From assembly GCF_030815085.1 (NCBI RefSeq), contig NZ_JAUSWG010000002.1: a stretch of 64,000 nucleotides of DNA. One strand, written 5' to 3'. Positions 8,913-17,243 of this stretch are shown here, in pieces (the stretch's first letter is position 1; the number at the start of each line of letters is the position of its first letter). The notes under the pieces were generated by a model. That model was not told the DNA's origin. It worked only from the letters and a program-made list of their open reading frames with translations, and searched no databases. Position numbers and translations under genes: made by a program. Origin of the DNA: Paraclostridium ghonii. GTDB taxonomy: Bacteria > Bacillota > Clostridia > Peptostreptococcales > Peptostreptococcaceae.

Positions 8913-8947
8913 CCTCCTTAAAAAAATTATTAATAAGGAGAACCTTA
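8913..8947 (-). promoter_or_regulatory. Shine-Dalgarno-sequestering hairpin (expression platform)
   Basis: On the minus strand CTCCTT (about 8935-8940) can pair with the queK ribosome site AAGGAG (about 8915-8920). The preceding GGTTCTC can alternatively pair with GAGAACC in the aptamer loop. This gives a plausible switch in which ligand binding exposes CTCC and shuts translation. Inference from base pairing only. Confidence 0.5.
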
Positions 8948-9007
8948 CAACTTTTAATTAAAAGTCATAGCTAAGGATATTTCTTATATACTGCCACTAT
9001 ATAATTA

Positions 9008-9043
9008 CCTTAGTTTTTTATACTTGGAGGTTCTCGAACAAGT
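9008..9043 (-). promoter_or_regulatory. preQ1 class I riboswitch aptamer
   Basis: On the minus strand: stem P1 ACTTG ... CAAGT, loop with TTC-GAG-AACC, then the diagnostic A-rich tail ATAAAAAACTAAGG. This matches the preQ1-I consensus. It lies about 100 nt upstream of queK and would report intracellular preQ1, the product recovered by this operon. Confidence 0.85.
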
Positions 9044-9044
9044 C

Positions 9045-9067
9045 CTAAGTAGTATAATACTACTTAG
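9045..9067. repeat. Perfect 23-bp palindrome upstream of the riboswitch
   Basis: CTAAGTAGTAT-A-ATACTACTTAG: 11-bp arms around one base, abutting the aptamer. It could be an operator or an RNA hairpin at the transcript 5' end. I cannot place a convincing -35/-10 pair around it. Confidence 0.6.
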
Positions 9068-9683
9068 AGTTTTCAATAGTTTTATTATTCATTTTGAAGT
9101 TTTGTCTAGTTTTTTGTCTAGTCTTTTAAGATTATCCACAACTAGACTAATAAAGTTTATTCTACAATAAATAATTATTTAATTCAATGCTTTAATTTTA
9201 AAGTTACTCAAAATATAATTAAATAATAAATTTCAGATTAACTCACAACTAAAAAGACTAAGTACTAAAAAAACTAGTCTTTTTTATAAAAAATGTTTTT
9301 TATGTAAGGACATTCAACTTTTAATAACTGTTTAGCATACACTCTATTAACAAGTGAATTATAAGCATAGCGTTCTTAAACTTGTTTTAAGATATAATTA
9401 ACGCCCAGTTAATTGTTCAGAGTTAACCTAGCCTAAGTATATACTTTTATACTTAGGCTATTTTTATGTAAAATAATATCATATAAAATAGAAAACTCTA
9501 ACTTATTCCTATATTGTATATTAATTTTTTTCATAATCATTTATTTATCTGGATGTATTCTATTTTTACGTTGCTTAAATAAGCATTATATTTATTTTAT
9601 ACTGAATGGTTATTTTTTCTTTCGTACTCAGCTTTTTGCTTTTATAAAATACAACCAATTATCATCAATTTGGTTTAATATTA
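9068..9683. other. Long gene-free boundary region with two hairpins
   Basis: No reading frame is supported. Seen: GTCTAGT/ACTAGAC inverted repeats near 9105-9150; a hairpin AAAAAGACTA ... TAGTCTTTTT (9251-9284); a TATAAT (9393-9398) overlapping TTAACGCCCAGTTAA (9398-9412); and a 13-bp hairpin plus T-run in plus orientation (9429-9465). This is the junction between the queuosine operon and the accessory region; an attachment site could hide here but none is identifiable. Confidence 0.5.
9429..9465 (+). terminator. Plus-strand intrinsic terminator with no gene in front
   Basis: TAGCCTAAGTATA (9429-9441), 6-nt loop, TATACTTAGGCTA (9448-9460), then TTTTT. No plus-strand CDS precedes it, so it may end a short RNA or be a relic. 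Confidence 0.7.
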
Positions 9684-12263
9684 TTAAGAAAATAAATGCA
9701 TAAAGATTAACTCTAAATCTTCTTCTGAAGTAGTTACATCCTCTAGCACATTATTATCTATTGCATCTAACATTATCTGCTCTTTATTGCATAGCCTATT
9801 ATATATCTGCTCATCTATAGAGAATAACTCGTTTTTGTAATTAAATAAATTATGCATATAATAATACTGAGTATACTGTCCATCAGGTAACCCCAATCTG
9901 TGTATACGGTCTTTTGATTGTAATAAATGTACTAAATTGTAACTATACTCAAAGTAAACTGCATCATGACAAATAGAGTGTAATGAAACTGACTCTGCAA
10001 GTGTATGTGGATTTGTAATTAAAACATCAAACTCCCCATTTTTAAAATCATCTATAATAACCAATCTATCATCAAGCTCTACATCTCCATAAATGCAACG
10101 CGTATTAATTCCATATTTTTCTAAAAGTTCCTGCATATTTCTTATAGAATCCTTAAATATACACCAAATAATAACCTTCTTATTCTGAGTAACTAAATCA
10201 TTAATTAAATTAATACATCTACTCATCTTAGAAGTTATTTCAATAGAATTAACTAATCTTTCAAAATCTGCTGAATAATCCACAAAATCTATATCATCTA
10301 TATCCTTCTCAATGTCTAATACATACTGAAAATCGCTTGAATCTAATGATTTAAGTAACATCTTAGGATTTGATTCCATCTGTAGTAATCTGATAAACAG
10401 AGCTAACTTATTTTTCTTGTACTTTTCAATAATTATTTCAAATAGCTTTTGTTCATCGCTAGTACTCTTTACAACTATTAATTCATCCTCATTAACCTTT
10501 GGTACTTTTAATTGTTCCTTTCTTGTTCTACAGAAAAATGGTTGTATTTTATCATTAATGATATTCAACTCTTCTTCAGATGGATTCTTTAATGTCTGTA
10601 TAGGAAAACCAAAAAACTCTTTATATTCATCATTATATAAAATATGTAGCATATTATATATATCTGTGTATGAGTTAGGTATTGGTGTTCCAGTCATTAC
10701 TATTGTATATCTTGAATTTTTAGCTATTTCTAAAGCATGACTTGCATATGTACCAGGCGTCTCCCCATCAACTCTTTTTACCTTATGCACCTCATCAAAT
10801 ACTAGCAATGTATTGTCATCTATTAACTCTATTATTTCTTTTTCATAAGTTCCCAGTGATTCATAGTTAAATAAAAATAAATTGCAATTACCACTATCAA
10901 AAGTTAATGCTCTTCTTTTTTCTGCTGAATTTTTATAGTTTTGATTGTGAATATTAAATATCTTTAGCTCTTCTTTTCCATCAAAACAAACATTAAATTC
11001 ATCTATCCATGAACCAAAAGCATTTTTAGGACCTATCATTACTATTCTTTTAGCTAATTCTTTAGCTTTTAAAAATGCATAAACGCCTAACACTGATGAT
11101 GTTTTACCTGAACCTGGTACTGAAAAATTGCCTGATTTAGTCATAGCAAACATAAAAAAAGAGTCCCACATTTGTTTTTCTCTTAATTTTCTAGTCATAT
11201 TTTCATTAACCATCTTTTTATATTCTTCAAATTTACTTTGTAACTTCTCATCTTGTCTCTTTATTTCTACTCCTAGCTTAGCTCTTTTATCTATATAGAT
11301 ATTTCTTGATTCTATATAATCTAAAAGCCTATTTGATGCAAAGTATTTTACTCCAAGAGAGGTTGCTTTGTCTTTTATCATTTTATGAATTTTATTATAC
11401 TCAATATAAGATAAAGTATCTTTAAAAAACATACAATTACCATTTATGTAATCAATATAGCGTTTTAATCTTAACTTAAAAAATGTACCTTCTGTTATCC
11501 ACTTATGATTTTCGGTATTTAATCTTAATATTAGACGATTAGTGTAATCCAATATAATACAGTCTTCTTGTAATAATATTTCCTCTACCACTATTTCATT
11601 TTTATTATATTTTAATATTTCATTCATAATTACCTCTTCCGCTTCTAGTACAATAATATCCTTGTGTTCCTTGTTCCATAATTTATCAAATTCTAATCTA
11701 CTTTTTGTTATTATTTTTTTATAAAATCCATGTGTATCTAATAACCAGCTGCAAGTTACAGTAAATACTTCGTAGTTGCTATCTATAGCTGCTGCAGTTT
11801 CGTTATTAGATCCCCTAAAGCAAACTATATTATCATTTTCATCATAAAAAATGCCACATTTATCATGAAATATGCCATTTTTAATAAATGCAATTTTAAT
11901 GTCAACAACTCCTATAGATATTAAATAAGCTAAATTAGATATATTTTTCTCTTCTTCTAAAGATAACTCTTGCTTCAAACGAGCTAACATATCAGCTTTA
12001 ACATTTTCTTTAAGCCTGTAGCCCTGTTTAATCATTTTATAATCTTGTTCAGATATATTTTCAGAAATAATTAATCTATATTTATAGCCATTTCTAGCAA
12101 AATACTCAAGTCCACTTGAGTATTTTGCTAATGATTTAGCTGAAAAATAAGCACTAATTCTATCAAATTTAACTGCGCTTTTAAAAATAGGATTATAAAA
12201 TTCTTCAACTATATCATTATCATAGGATAAATATATTGGACTTAGAGGCAGATTCCTAAACAT
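9684..12263 (-). CDS. PLD-nuclease/SNF2-type helicase fusion, defence candidate
   Basis: About 859 aa. The N-terminal part has one phospholipase-D-type active site: FHDK (around residue 133) and RGSNNET (around 150), i.e. HxK with the downstream GSxNE. A long linker leads to a superfamily 2 helicase: Walker A PGSGKTSS (about 383-390), DEVH (about 490), TGTPIPNS (about 524), and C-terminal DRIHRLG as motif VI, matching SNF2-like enzymes. Start: ATG 12263 has a better distance to GAAAGG than ATG 12269. It overlaps the ParB-like gene by 8 bp, so the two are translationally coupled. By domain logic it translocates on DNA and cuts; a single HKD suggests a dimer. No terminator is obvious after it. 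Confidence 0.8.
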   Translation of the reverse strand: MFRNLPLSPIYLSYDNDIVEEFYNPIFKSAVKFDRISAYFSAKSLAKYSSGLEYFARNGYKYRLIISENISEQDYKMIKQGYRLKENVKADMLARLKQELSLEEEKNISNLAYLISIGVVDIKIAFIKNGIFHDKCGIFYDENDNIVCFRGSNNETAAAIDSNYEVFTVTCSWLLDTHGFYKKIITKSRLEFDKLWNKEHKDIIVLEAEEVIMNEILKYNKNEIVVEEILLQEDCIILDYTNRLILRLNTENHKWITEGTFFKLRLKRYIDYINGNCMFFKDTLSYIEYNKIHKMIKDKATSLGVKYFASNRLLDYIESRNIYIDKRAKLGVEIKRQDEKLQSKFEEYKKMVNENMTRKLREKQMWDSFFMFAMTKSGNFSVPGSGKTSSVLGVYAFLKAKELAKRIVMIGPKNAFGSWIDEFNVCFDGKEELKIFNIHNQNYKNSAEKRRALTFDSGNCNLFLFNYESLGTYEKEIIELIDDNTLLVFDEVHKVKRVDGETPGTYASHALEIAKNSRYTIVMTGTPIPNSYTDIYNMLHILYNDEYKEFFGFPIQTLKNPSEEELNIINDKIQPFFCRTRKEQLKVPKVNEDELIVVKSTSDEQKLFEIIIEKYKKNKLALFIRLLQMESNPKMLLKSLDSSDFQYVLDIEKDIDDIDFVDYSADFERLVNSIEITSKMSRCINLINDLVTQNKKVIIWCIFKDSIRNMQELLEKYGINTRCIYGDVELDDRLVIIDDFKNGEFDVLITNPHTLAESVSLHSICHDAVYFEYSYNLVHLLQSKDRIHRLGLPDGQYTQYYYMHNLFNYKNELFSIDEQIYNRLCNKEQIMLDAIDNNVLEDVTTSEEDLELIFMHLFS

Positions 12264-13470
12264 TTGCATCCTTTCTAATTTGCTCTAATAATTCGCTTAA
12301 ATTATCAATTTTTGAAATTATTTCAGAAAGTTCTTCTTCTTTAAGCTTCATGAAAATATTAGTATCTATTGTTTCTAGCTTATCGCCTATTTTGCATAAT
12401 ATCTGTAAAGGCCTATTTCTACTTTCCGTAGACTTAGCTTTTCCCTCAGCCTTTTCTAATGAGCGCTTAAGCGATTCTTTTACTTTTTCATTAGATCTAA
12501 ACTTTTCTTTTATAACTTTATTGTTCATCTTACCTACAGGAGGTAACTCTTCTATTACTTGCTCTGCTATTTCTATTTGTTTTTCTAAATAATCATCTAA
12601 ATAACTTGATGAAGCAACAGTCTTCACTCTACGTATAAACCTAGTCATATCTGTATGTGGTTGTACTAAAAAGTTAATAAATACTGCATTTTTAGCATCT
12701 TCTCTTTTCTCTTCATCTTTTATCTTATTTAGAATTCCATATAATTCTACTAATGGTCCATATAGATCCATATCTCTAGCTATATAAAATTGCTTTGGAG
12801 CATTTATTATTTCTAAAAACTCTACTAATAACTTAGATAACTCTATTTGCTTGTTTACTTCAGTTTCTGATTTATTTATACTATCGGCATATTCCTTTGG
12901 TGTTAATAACTTATTTTCAATTAAGTCATTGTACACACCTACAAGTCTATCGATAGGATTATAATCTACTCTACTTTCTTCTCCATGCTGAATAATAAGC
13001 TCTAGCATTTTTATTTCTTTTGCATTATTTTCTAAACTTGCTTCAAGTATTACAGTTTCAAAATAGTTAAATCTAGCATTTTTTTCAGATAAATTTCGTA
13101 GACATGTAAATCTTCTATTTCCATCTATAACTCTACCGTCTGCTAAAATAACACCTGGCTCACGTTGATCTACCATTTCAATATTTGCTTGTGTTTGATT
13201 TATAGCTTTGGGATTACTTTGATTTATAAATTCATGGATTATATTATTGTATGATTCTCTATCTGTAATATCTAACTGACTTATATTATTGTCCGCTTTA
13301 TATTGACTTATCCATGTTGCTATACGGTCATTTTGATCATTAAAATATAAATAATCTATATTAACTTTATATACAGGATATATCTCTGTATGTCCATTTA
13401 TTGTTATTTTTTTTGTTAAACCGGTTTCTTTTACTATTCCTTTTTCTTTTCCTTCAATTAATAAATTCAT
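12256..13470 (-). CDS. ParB/Srx-like domain protein, second gene of the operon
   Basis: 404 aa from ATG 13470, eight bases after AGGAGG and one base after the stop of the upstream gene. The N-terminal half contains VILADGRVIDGNRRF (about residues 107-121), the ParB box II-like DGNRR signature also found in DndB/Srx-type proteins. A helical middle part follows (YADSINKSETEVNKQIELSK resembles the HTH after a ParB domain), then a charged coiled-coil C-terminus. ParB folds bind and hydrolyse nucleotides (CTP) or nick DNA. Here it sits between a sigma/alpha-CTD-like protein and a nuclease-helicase, so a DNA-loading or sensing role is inferred. Confidence 0.75.
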   Translation of the reverse strand: MNLLIEGKEKGIVKETGLTKKITINGHTEIYPVYKVNIDYLYFNDQNDRIATWISQYKADNNISQLDITDRESYNNIIHEFINQSNPKAINQTQANIEMVDQREPGVILADGRVIDGNRRFTCLRNLSEKNARFNYFETVILEASLENNAKEIKMLELIIQHGEESRVDYNPIDRLVGVYNDLIENKLLTPKEYADSINKSETEVNKQIELSKLLVEFLEIINAPKQFYIARDMDLYGPLVELYGILNKIKDEEKREDAKNAVFINFLVQPHTDMTRFIRRVKTVASSSYLDDYLEKQIEIAEQVIEELPPVGKMNNKVIKEKFRSNEKVKESLKRSLEKAEGKAKSTESRNRPLQILCKIGDKLETIDTNIFMKLKEEELSEIISKIDNLSELLEQIRKDANV

Positions 13471-13471
13471 T

Positions 13472-16231
13472 TTAAACCTCCTGAAAATACTCATCATAAT
13501 CTATATAAACTTTTTCCATTATTGAATCATAGTATAAATCTATATCTTTTGCTATACATTGAATTTTAAACTTATCTACACTAAGACCATATTCACCTTT
13601 AATGTAGTCAATTAAATCATAAATATCTATGCTTCTATATTTAGATACTAAATGTTCCACTAAATCACTTAAAGACATTCTTCCTTTACCAATTCTTAGT
13701 AAACGCTCTTTATCAAACCTTCTATGTGTAAATCTATTATCACATACTAATAATGAACTATAAAACCAATCTTCAAAACCTAAGTCATCTAAATCATGAC
13801 TAAAACCTTTTTTTCTTAGATATTTAATAGTAAATACCTCAAATCCAATAAAGTCATATACTTTATCGATATACTCTTGTAGCTTAGCTTTTGTAATACC
13901 ATTTTGCTCTAGCCTTCTTATATTAATAAATTGACCTGGATAAAATTCTACAACGTCAAAATTCTCCTTTAATGTCTGTAAAGCACAATAATAAGTTTGA
14001 TTTATTAAAATCCTTGAATCTAAAACACAGCTATCAAAAATATCTTTTTTTGATACTATATTTCTAAAACATTTTTCAGCATTAGAATATTTTTCAGAAT
14101 AAATTATAGTGCTATTTACTCTAAATCCTAATCTTTTTAAGTTATATGGTGTAATAAGTTTTACATTCCCTTTAGGGAATGATTTAATAAATATTTCACG
14201 CACTTGGCTTATAGCGTATACCTCATTGACAAGTTTTGTTTTCAGTTCATTAAACTGTTCTACTGGCAAAGCTTCATAATCAATACTATATACACCTTCA
14301 TGATAATATTCTCCTATACAACTTAAATAGTTAGCTTGCACTGTTTCTGCTTTTACTCCATATAATTCTTCATATACTTTGGCAAATTCATTTATTTCAA
14401 TAGGTGCTGTTTGCAATAAAACATCTAGCACTTGCATATTTCTATCTGCATTTCCAAATTCTACAATTGGCATTCTACCGAAAGTAATATTGTATTCATT
14501 ATTCTCTGCTATTACCTTTTTCATTAAATTATGTAACTCATACTCATCTCTAATATCCCATTCATCCATGATTTCACTATAATCACGTAAAAACTTGGAT
14601 GTTGAGTATTCTACATCTTTTAGTTGCTCTAATTTAAGAGTTTCAACTATTTTTTTTGCACTTATTTCACTAAAATCATAGTATCTTAGCTTTTTTCTTA
14701 ACTTCCATAAAACCTTATTGTTATTTGCTAATGTTGTTTCAAAATATCTTTTTGTAAAGGTCATTTCCTCATTATTTTCTAATCCATAATCCTCTAAAAA
14801 CATATAATATAAGTCCCATAGCTCGTCACATGTAACTTCATCTTTACAATAAGTTCTTAGTATATAGTGTAATATATTACTTCTATCCTTTTTTATTTTA
14901 GAGCTTCCAACAATTATATAATTTTTAAATATTAATTTTTCAGCTCTTATCCTAACTCCTCTGTCTATGGTATCATCTTCTAAAAAATCTTCTATATTTA
15001 TATCCCCTTTATTATATCTACTTTTTAGATATCCATATGTAAATTCCAATTCATCATAACAACATTTAAATAATTCGCATGACCAGTCATACTTTTCAAA
15101 AGCAAATCGATAATCATCTTCTCTTAATCTTGGCATTTTTCTTATAGCCTTGATTTCTAATTGTCGTATTCTTTCTCTAGTAAGTTCTAGTTCACTACCA
15201 ATTTCCTCTAGTGTTTTTCCTTTAAAGCGATTTGTTAGAATAATTTTATCTCTTTCATTAGGCAAGTTATTTAGATATTCACTAACTGTTGGATACCAAA
15301 TTCTATACTTGCCATTTAATTTTTCTAGTTTTTTTTCTTCAATTAAATTGTTTAATAAATTTATTACAACATTACTATATTGTAAATGCTTAGGTAAGCT
15401 ATTTCTAATTTCTAAGAAGCTTAATGAAGTATCTCTATCAGTTATAAGTTGAATTGTATGATTTTTTAATAACTCATTAAGAAAATTATTACTATATATC
15501 ATACTTAAAAATTCATAATTCTCTAGTAAATATTCTATATTGCAACTTGTTAAGTCTATATTTCCAGGGTTTCTTTTTAACATTGTATAAACATTTTCTT
15601 TTATTAGATTGAAATTTACTAATATAGAGCTGTCATCATACTCTTTTAATATAGTATTTATTATTTGTTCATATAATCCAGTTTCTTTAATTTCTTCTTC
15701 TGAATAAACTATATATATTAGAGATTTTAGTTTATCTATAATCTCATCCTTGCTTTTTTGCCCTAAATTTCTTATTGCATTTAATTCATCGATTCTTAGT
15801 TCTAATAATTTAGCTGCAGATGTGCATTGTATTTTATTTAATGCATTAACACATCTTACTGATAAGTCCATATCATATATGGGTATATCATCCTTGTATG
15901 TATTATCTTTACCATAGAACAAAATATTTGGTATCATCTTATCTCTATCTACAATTAAGTCTAATAATTTTATATCTACATTTATATATGTTTTTTTTTC
16001 TGTATAACCTAGTTCTCCAAAGTCTAAATCTCCAGATATTATTTTCGAAATTGTGTTCATTATTTCATCTAGTGATTTAGTACCGAGGTTTTTAAATGTT
16101 CTTAGGTTGTCTTCTGTTAGTTCCAATAACTGTGCTACTGTATTTATGCTGTTTCGTTTTAAACAGTTAAATGAACGTACTGACAAGTTCAGATTTTCAA
16201 TGGATAATTCACTAGCATAAGTACTTCCCAT
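13472..16231 (-). CDS. Large protein with two RNAP alpha-CTD-like HhH domains and a sigma-4 HTH
   Basis: 919 aa; AAGGAG before the ATG. Two helix-hairpin-helix units like the RNA polymerase alpha C-terminal domain are at about 14-62 (LSVRSFNCLKRNSI ... NLGTKSLDEI) and about 120-170 (LSVRCVNALNKI ... NLGQKSKDEI). A sigma-70 region-4-like helix-turn-helix is at about 323-370 (GKTLEEIGSELELTRERIRQ). The remaining 550 residues are helical and charged with no motif I recognise; one stretch resembles winged-helix 'SLSDLVEHLVSKYRSIDIYD'. First gene of a three-gene operon. It looks like a DNA- or polymerase-binding sensor rather than an enzyme. Confidence 0.75.
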   Translation of the reverse strand: MGSTYASELSIENLNLSVRSFNCLKRNSINTVAQLLELTEDNLRTFKNLGTKSLDEIMNTISKIISGDLDFGELGYTEKKTYINVDIKLLDLIVDRDKMIPNILFYGKDNTYKDDIPIYDMDLSVRCVNALNKIQCTSAAKLLELRIDELNAIRNLGQKSKDEIIDKLKSLIYIVYSEEEIKETGLYEQIINTILKEYDDSSILVNFNLIKENVYTMLKRNPGNIDLTSCNIEYLLENYEFLSMIYSNNFLNELLKNHTIQLITDRDTSLSFLEIRNSLPKHLQYSNVVINLLNNLIEEKKLEKLNGKYRIWYPTVSEYLNNLPNERDKIILTNRFKGKTLEEIGSELELTRERIRQLEIKAIRKMPRLREDDYRFAFEKYDWSCELFKCCYDELEFTYGYLKSRYNKGDINIEDFLEDDTIDRGVRIRAEKLIFKNYIIVGSSKIKKDRSNILHYILRTYCKDEVTCDELWDLYYMFLEDYGLENNEEMTFTKRYFETTLANNNKVLWKLRKKLRYYDFSEISAKKIVETLKLEQLKDVEYSTSKFLRDYSEIMDEWDIRDEYELHNLMKKVIAENNEYNITFGRMPIVEFGNADRNMQVLDVLLQTAPIEINEFAKVYEELYGVKAETVQANYLSCIGEYYHEGVYSIDYEALPVEQFNELKTKLVNEVYAISQVREIFIKSFPKGNVKLITPYNLKRLGFRVNSTIIYSEKYSNAEKCFRNIVSKKDIFDSCVLDSRILINQTYYCALQTLKENFDVVEFYPGQFINIRRLEQNGITKAKLQEYIDKVYDFIGFEVFTIKYLRKKGFSHDLDDLGFEDWFYSSLLVCDNRFTHRRFDKERLLRIGKGRMSLSDLVEHLVSKYRSIDIYDLIDYIKGEYGLSVDKFKIQCIAKDIDLYYDSIMEKVYIDYDEYFQEV

Positions 16232-16278
16232 AGTTTACTCCTTTCTATAATTTTATCTATTATTGCATTTAATTTTCC

Positions 16279-16365
16279 TCAATTAATTATTTTTAAATCC
16301 CTATATATGTAATATATAATATTGAATGCTCCTGCTAAAACTAATCCTACTATCTTTTTATTCAT
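16279..16365 (-). pseudogene. 5' fragment of a lipoprotein gene
   Basis: ATG 16365 after TTGGAGGG encodes MNKKIVGLVLAGAFN and then diverges to a stop after 28 codons. Ribosome site, first residues and about 100 bp upstream match the intact lipoprotein gene starting at 43589 (MNKRILGLVLVG). It is a truncated paralogue, cut where the three-gene operon region begins. Confidence 0.7.
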
Positions 16366-16480
16366 ATATATACCCTCCAATTTTATAAGTCAATAATAGT
16401 ATATAATATTTACATCGCTATAATTTGTCATTTATTGTCGCTATTTTATTGTTTATTTAAAATTTTGTATTTTTATATAA

Positions 16481-16518
16481 AAAAATAAGAAGTACTCGTT
16501 GGATTGAGTACTCCTTTT
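16481..16518 (-). terminator. Terminator of the decayed MBL gene
   Basis: AAGAAGTACTC ... GAGTACTCCTT hairpin with a T-run on the minus strand. It resembles the terminators at 38978-39007 and 43698-43730 in sequence. Confidence 0.7.
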
Positions 16519-16584
16519 CACGATCTAGGTACAATAATTAATAAATTTTAATCATAATTCATTGAATAAATAATTATTATATTC

Positions 16585-16706
16585 TAATATATTACAGTAT
16601 CCCCAGAGTTACTTTTACCTTCATCAATTAAAGCATCTGTTCCATCTGGAAATTCTATATAAATAGACCCTCCTTGTCCTACGTTTATATGATGCACTTC
16701 TATTTG
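16585..16706 (-). pseudogene. Fragment of a metallo-beta-lactamase-fold gene
   Basis: Reads VHHINVGQGGSIYIEFP and continues as DALIDEGKSNSGDTV before a stop. It is nearly identical to residues about 25-70 of the intact gene at 43767-44618, but with DAG changed to DEG. The 5' end is replaced by the IS256-type fragment and the 3' part is deleted. Confidence 0.85.
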
Positions 16707-16708
16707 AG

Positions 16709-17038
16709 CGTTTTAGACAAACTTGGAGTAAATATCATGGATCAATAGATGTATGGCAAAGAAACTTTATACATGTAGAGCAATTATTTAACTATGAAAG
16801 TGCAGTTAGAAAGATTATGTATACTACAAATGCAGTTGAAAGTGTTAACTCAAGCTTGAGAAAAATTACTAGAAAAGGCTCTTTTCCTAATGAAAATACA
16901 GTACTAAAATTACTCTATATTAGAATTACGGAACTTCAAAAAAAATGGAATGGAAAATCTGTTGCTAATTGGGCTATTGTAAGAAATCAACTTGATGTAG
17001 ATGAGAATTTCCAAACAAGTATTAGAAAGTATCAATAA
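16709..17038 (+). mobile_element. 3' fragment of an IS256-family (Mutator-type) transposase
   Basis: The reading frame is open from about 16709 and starts without an initiation codon. It encodes WSKYHGSIDVWQRNF and then TTNAVESVNSSLRKI. NAVES...LR is the region of the catalytic glutamate in IS256 transposases. About 110 codons of a normal 390-400 remain, so it is inactive. A small hairpin (17049-17072) follows the stop. The left junction falls inside the decayed MBL-fold gene. Confidence 0.85.
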
Positions 17039-17243
17039 GCAATAAAGCCAGATAGAAAATTAGCTCTATCTGACTTCAAATAAATAATATAAAATTTTTT
17101 ATTTACACAAATTTCTTCACATTCCCATGTTAGAAATGCAACATATGATTTTATAAGTAAAATCAGTTATTAAAAAGTATATACTATTAATAGTACAATC
17201 TTAACTTAAACTTTATTCTCCGTACACAAGAAATACATGATAT

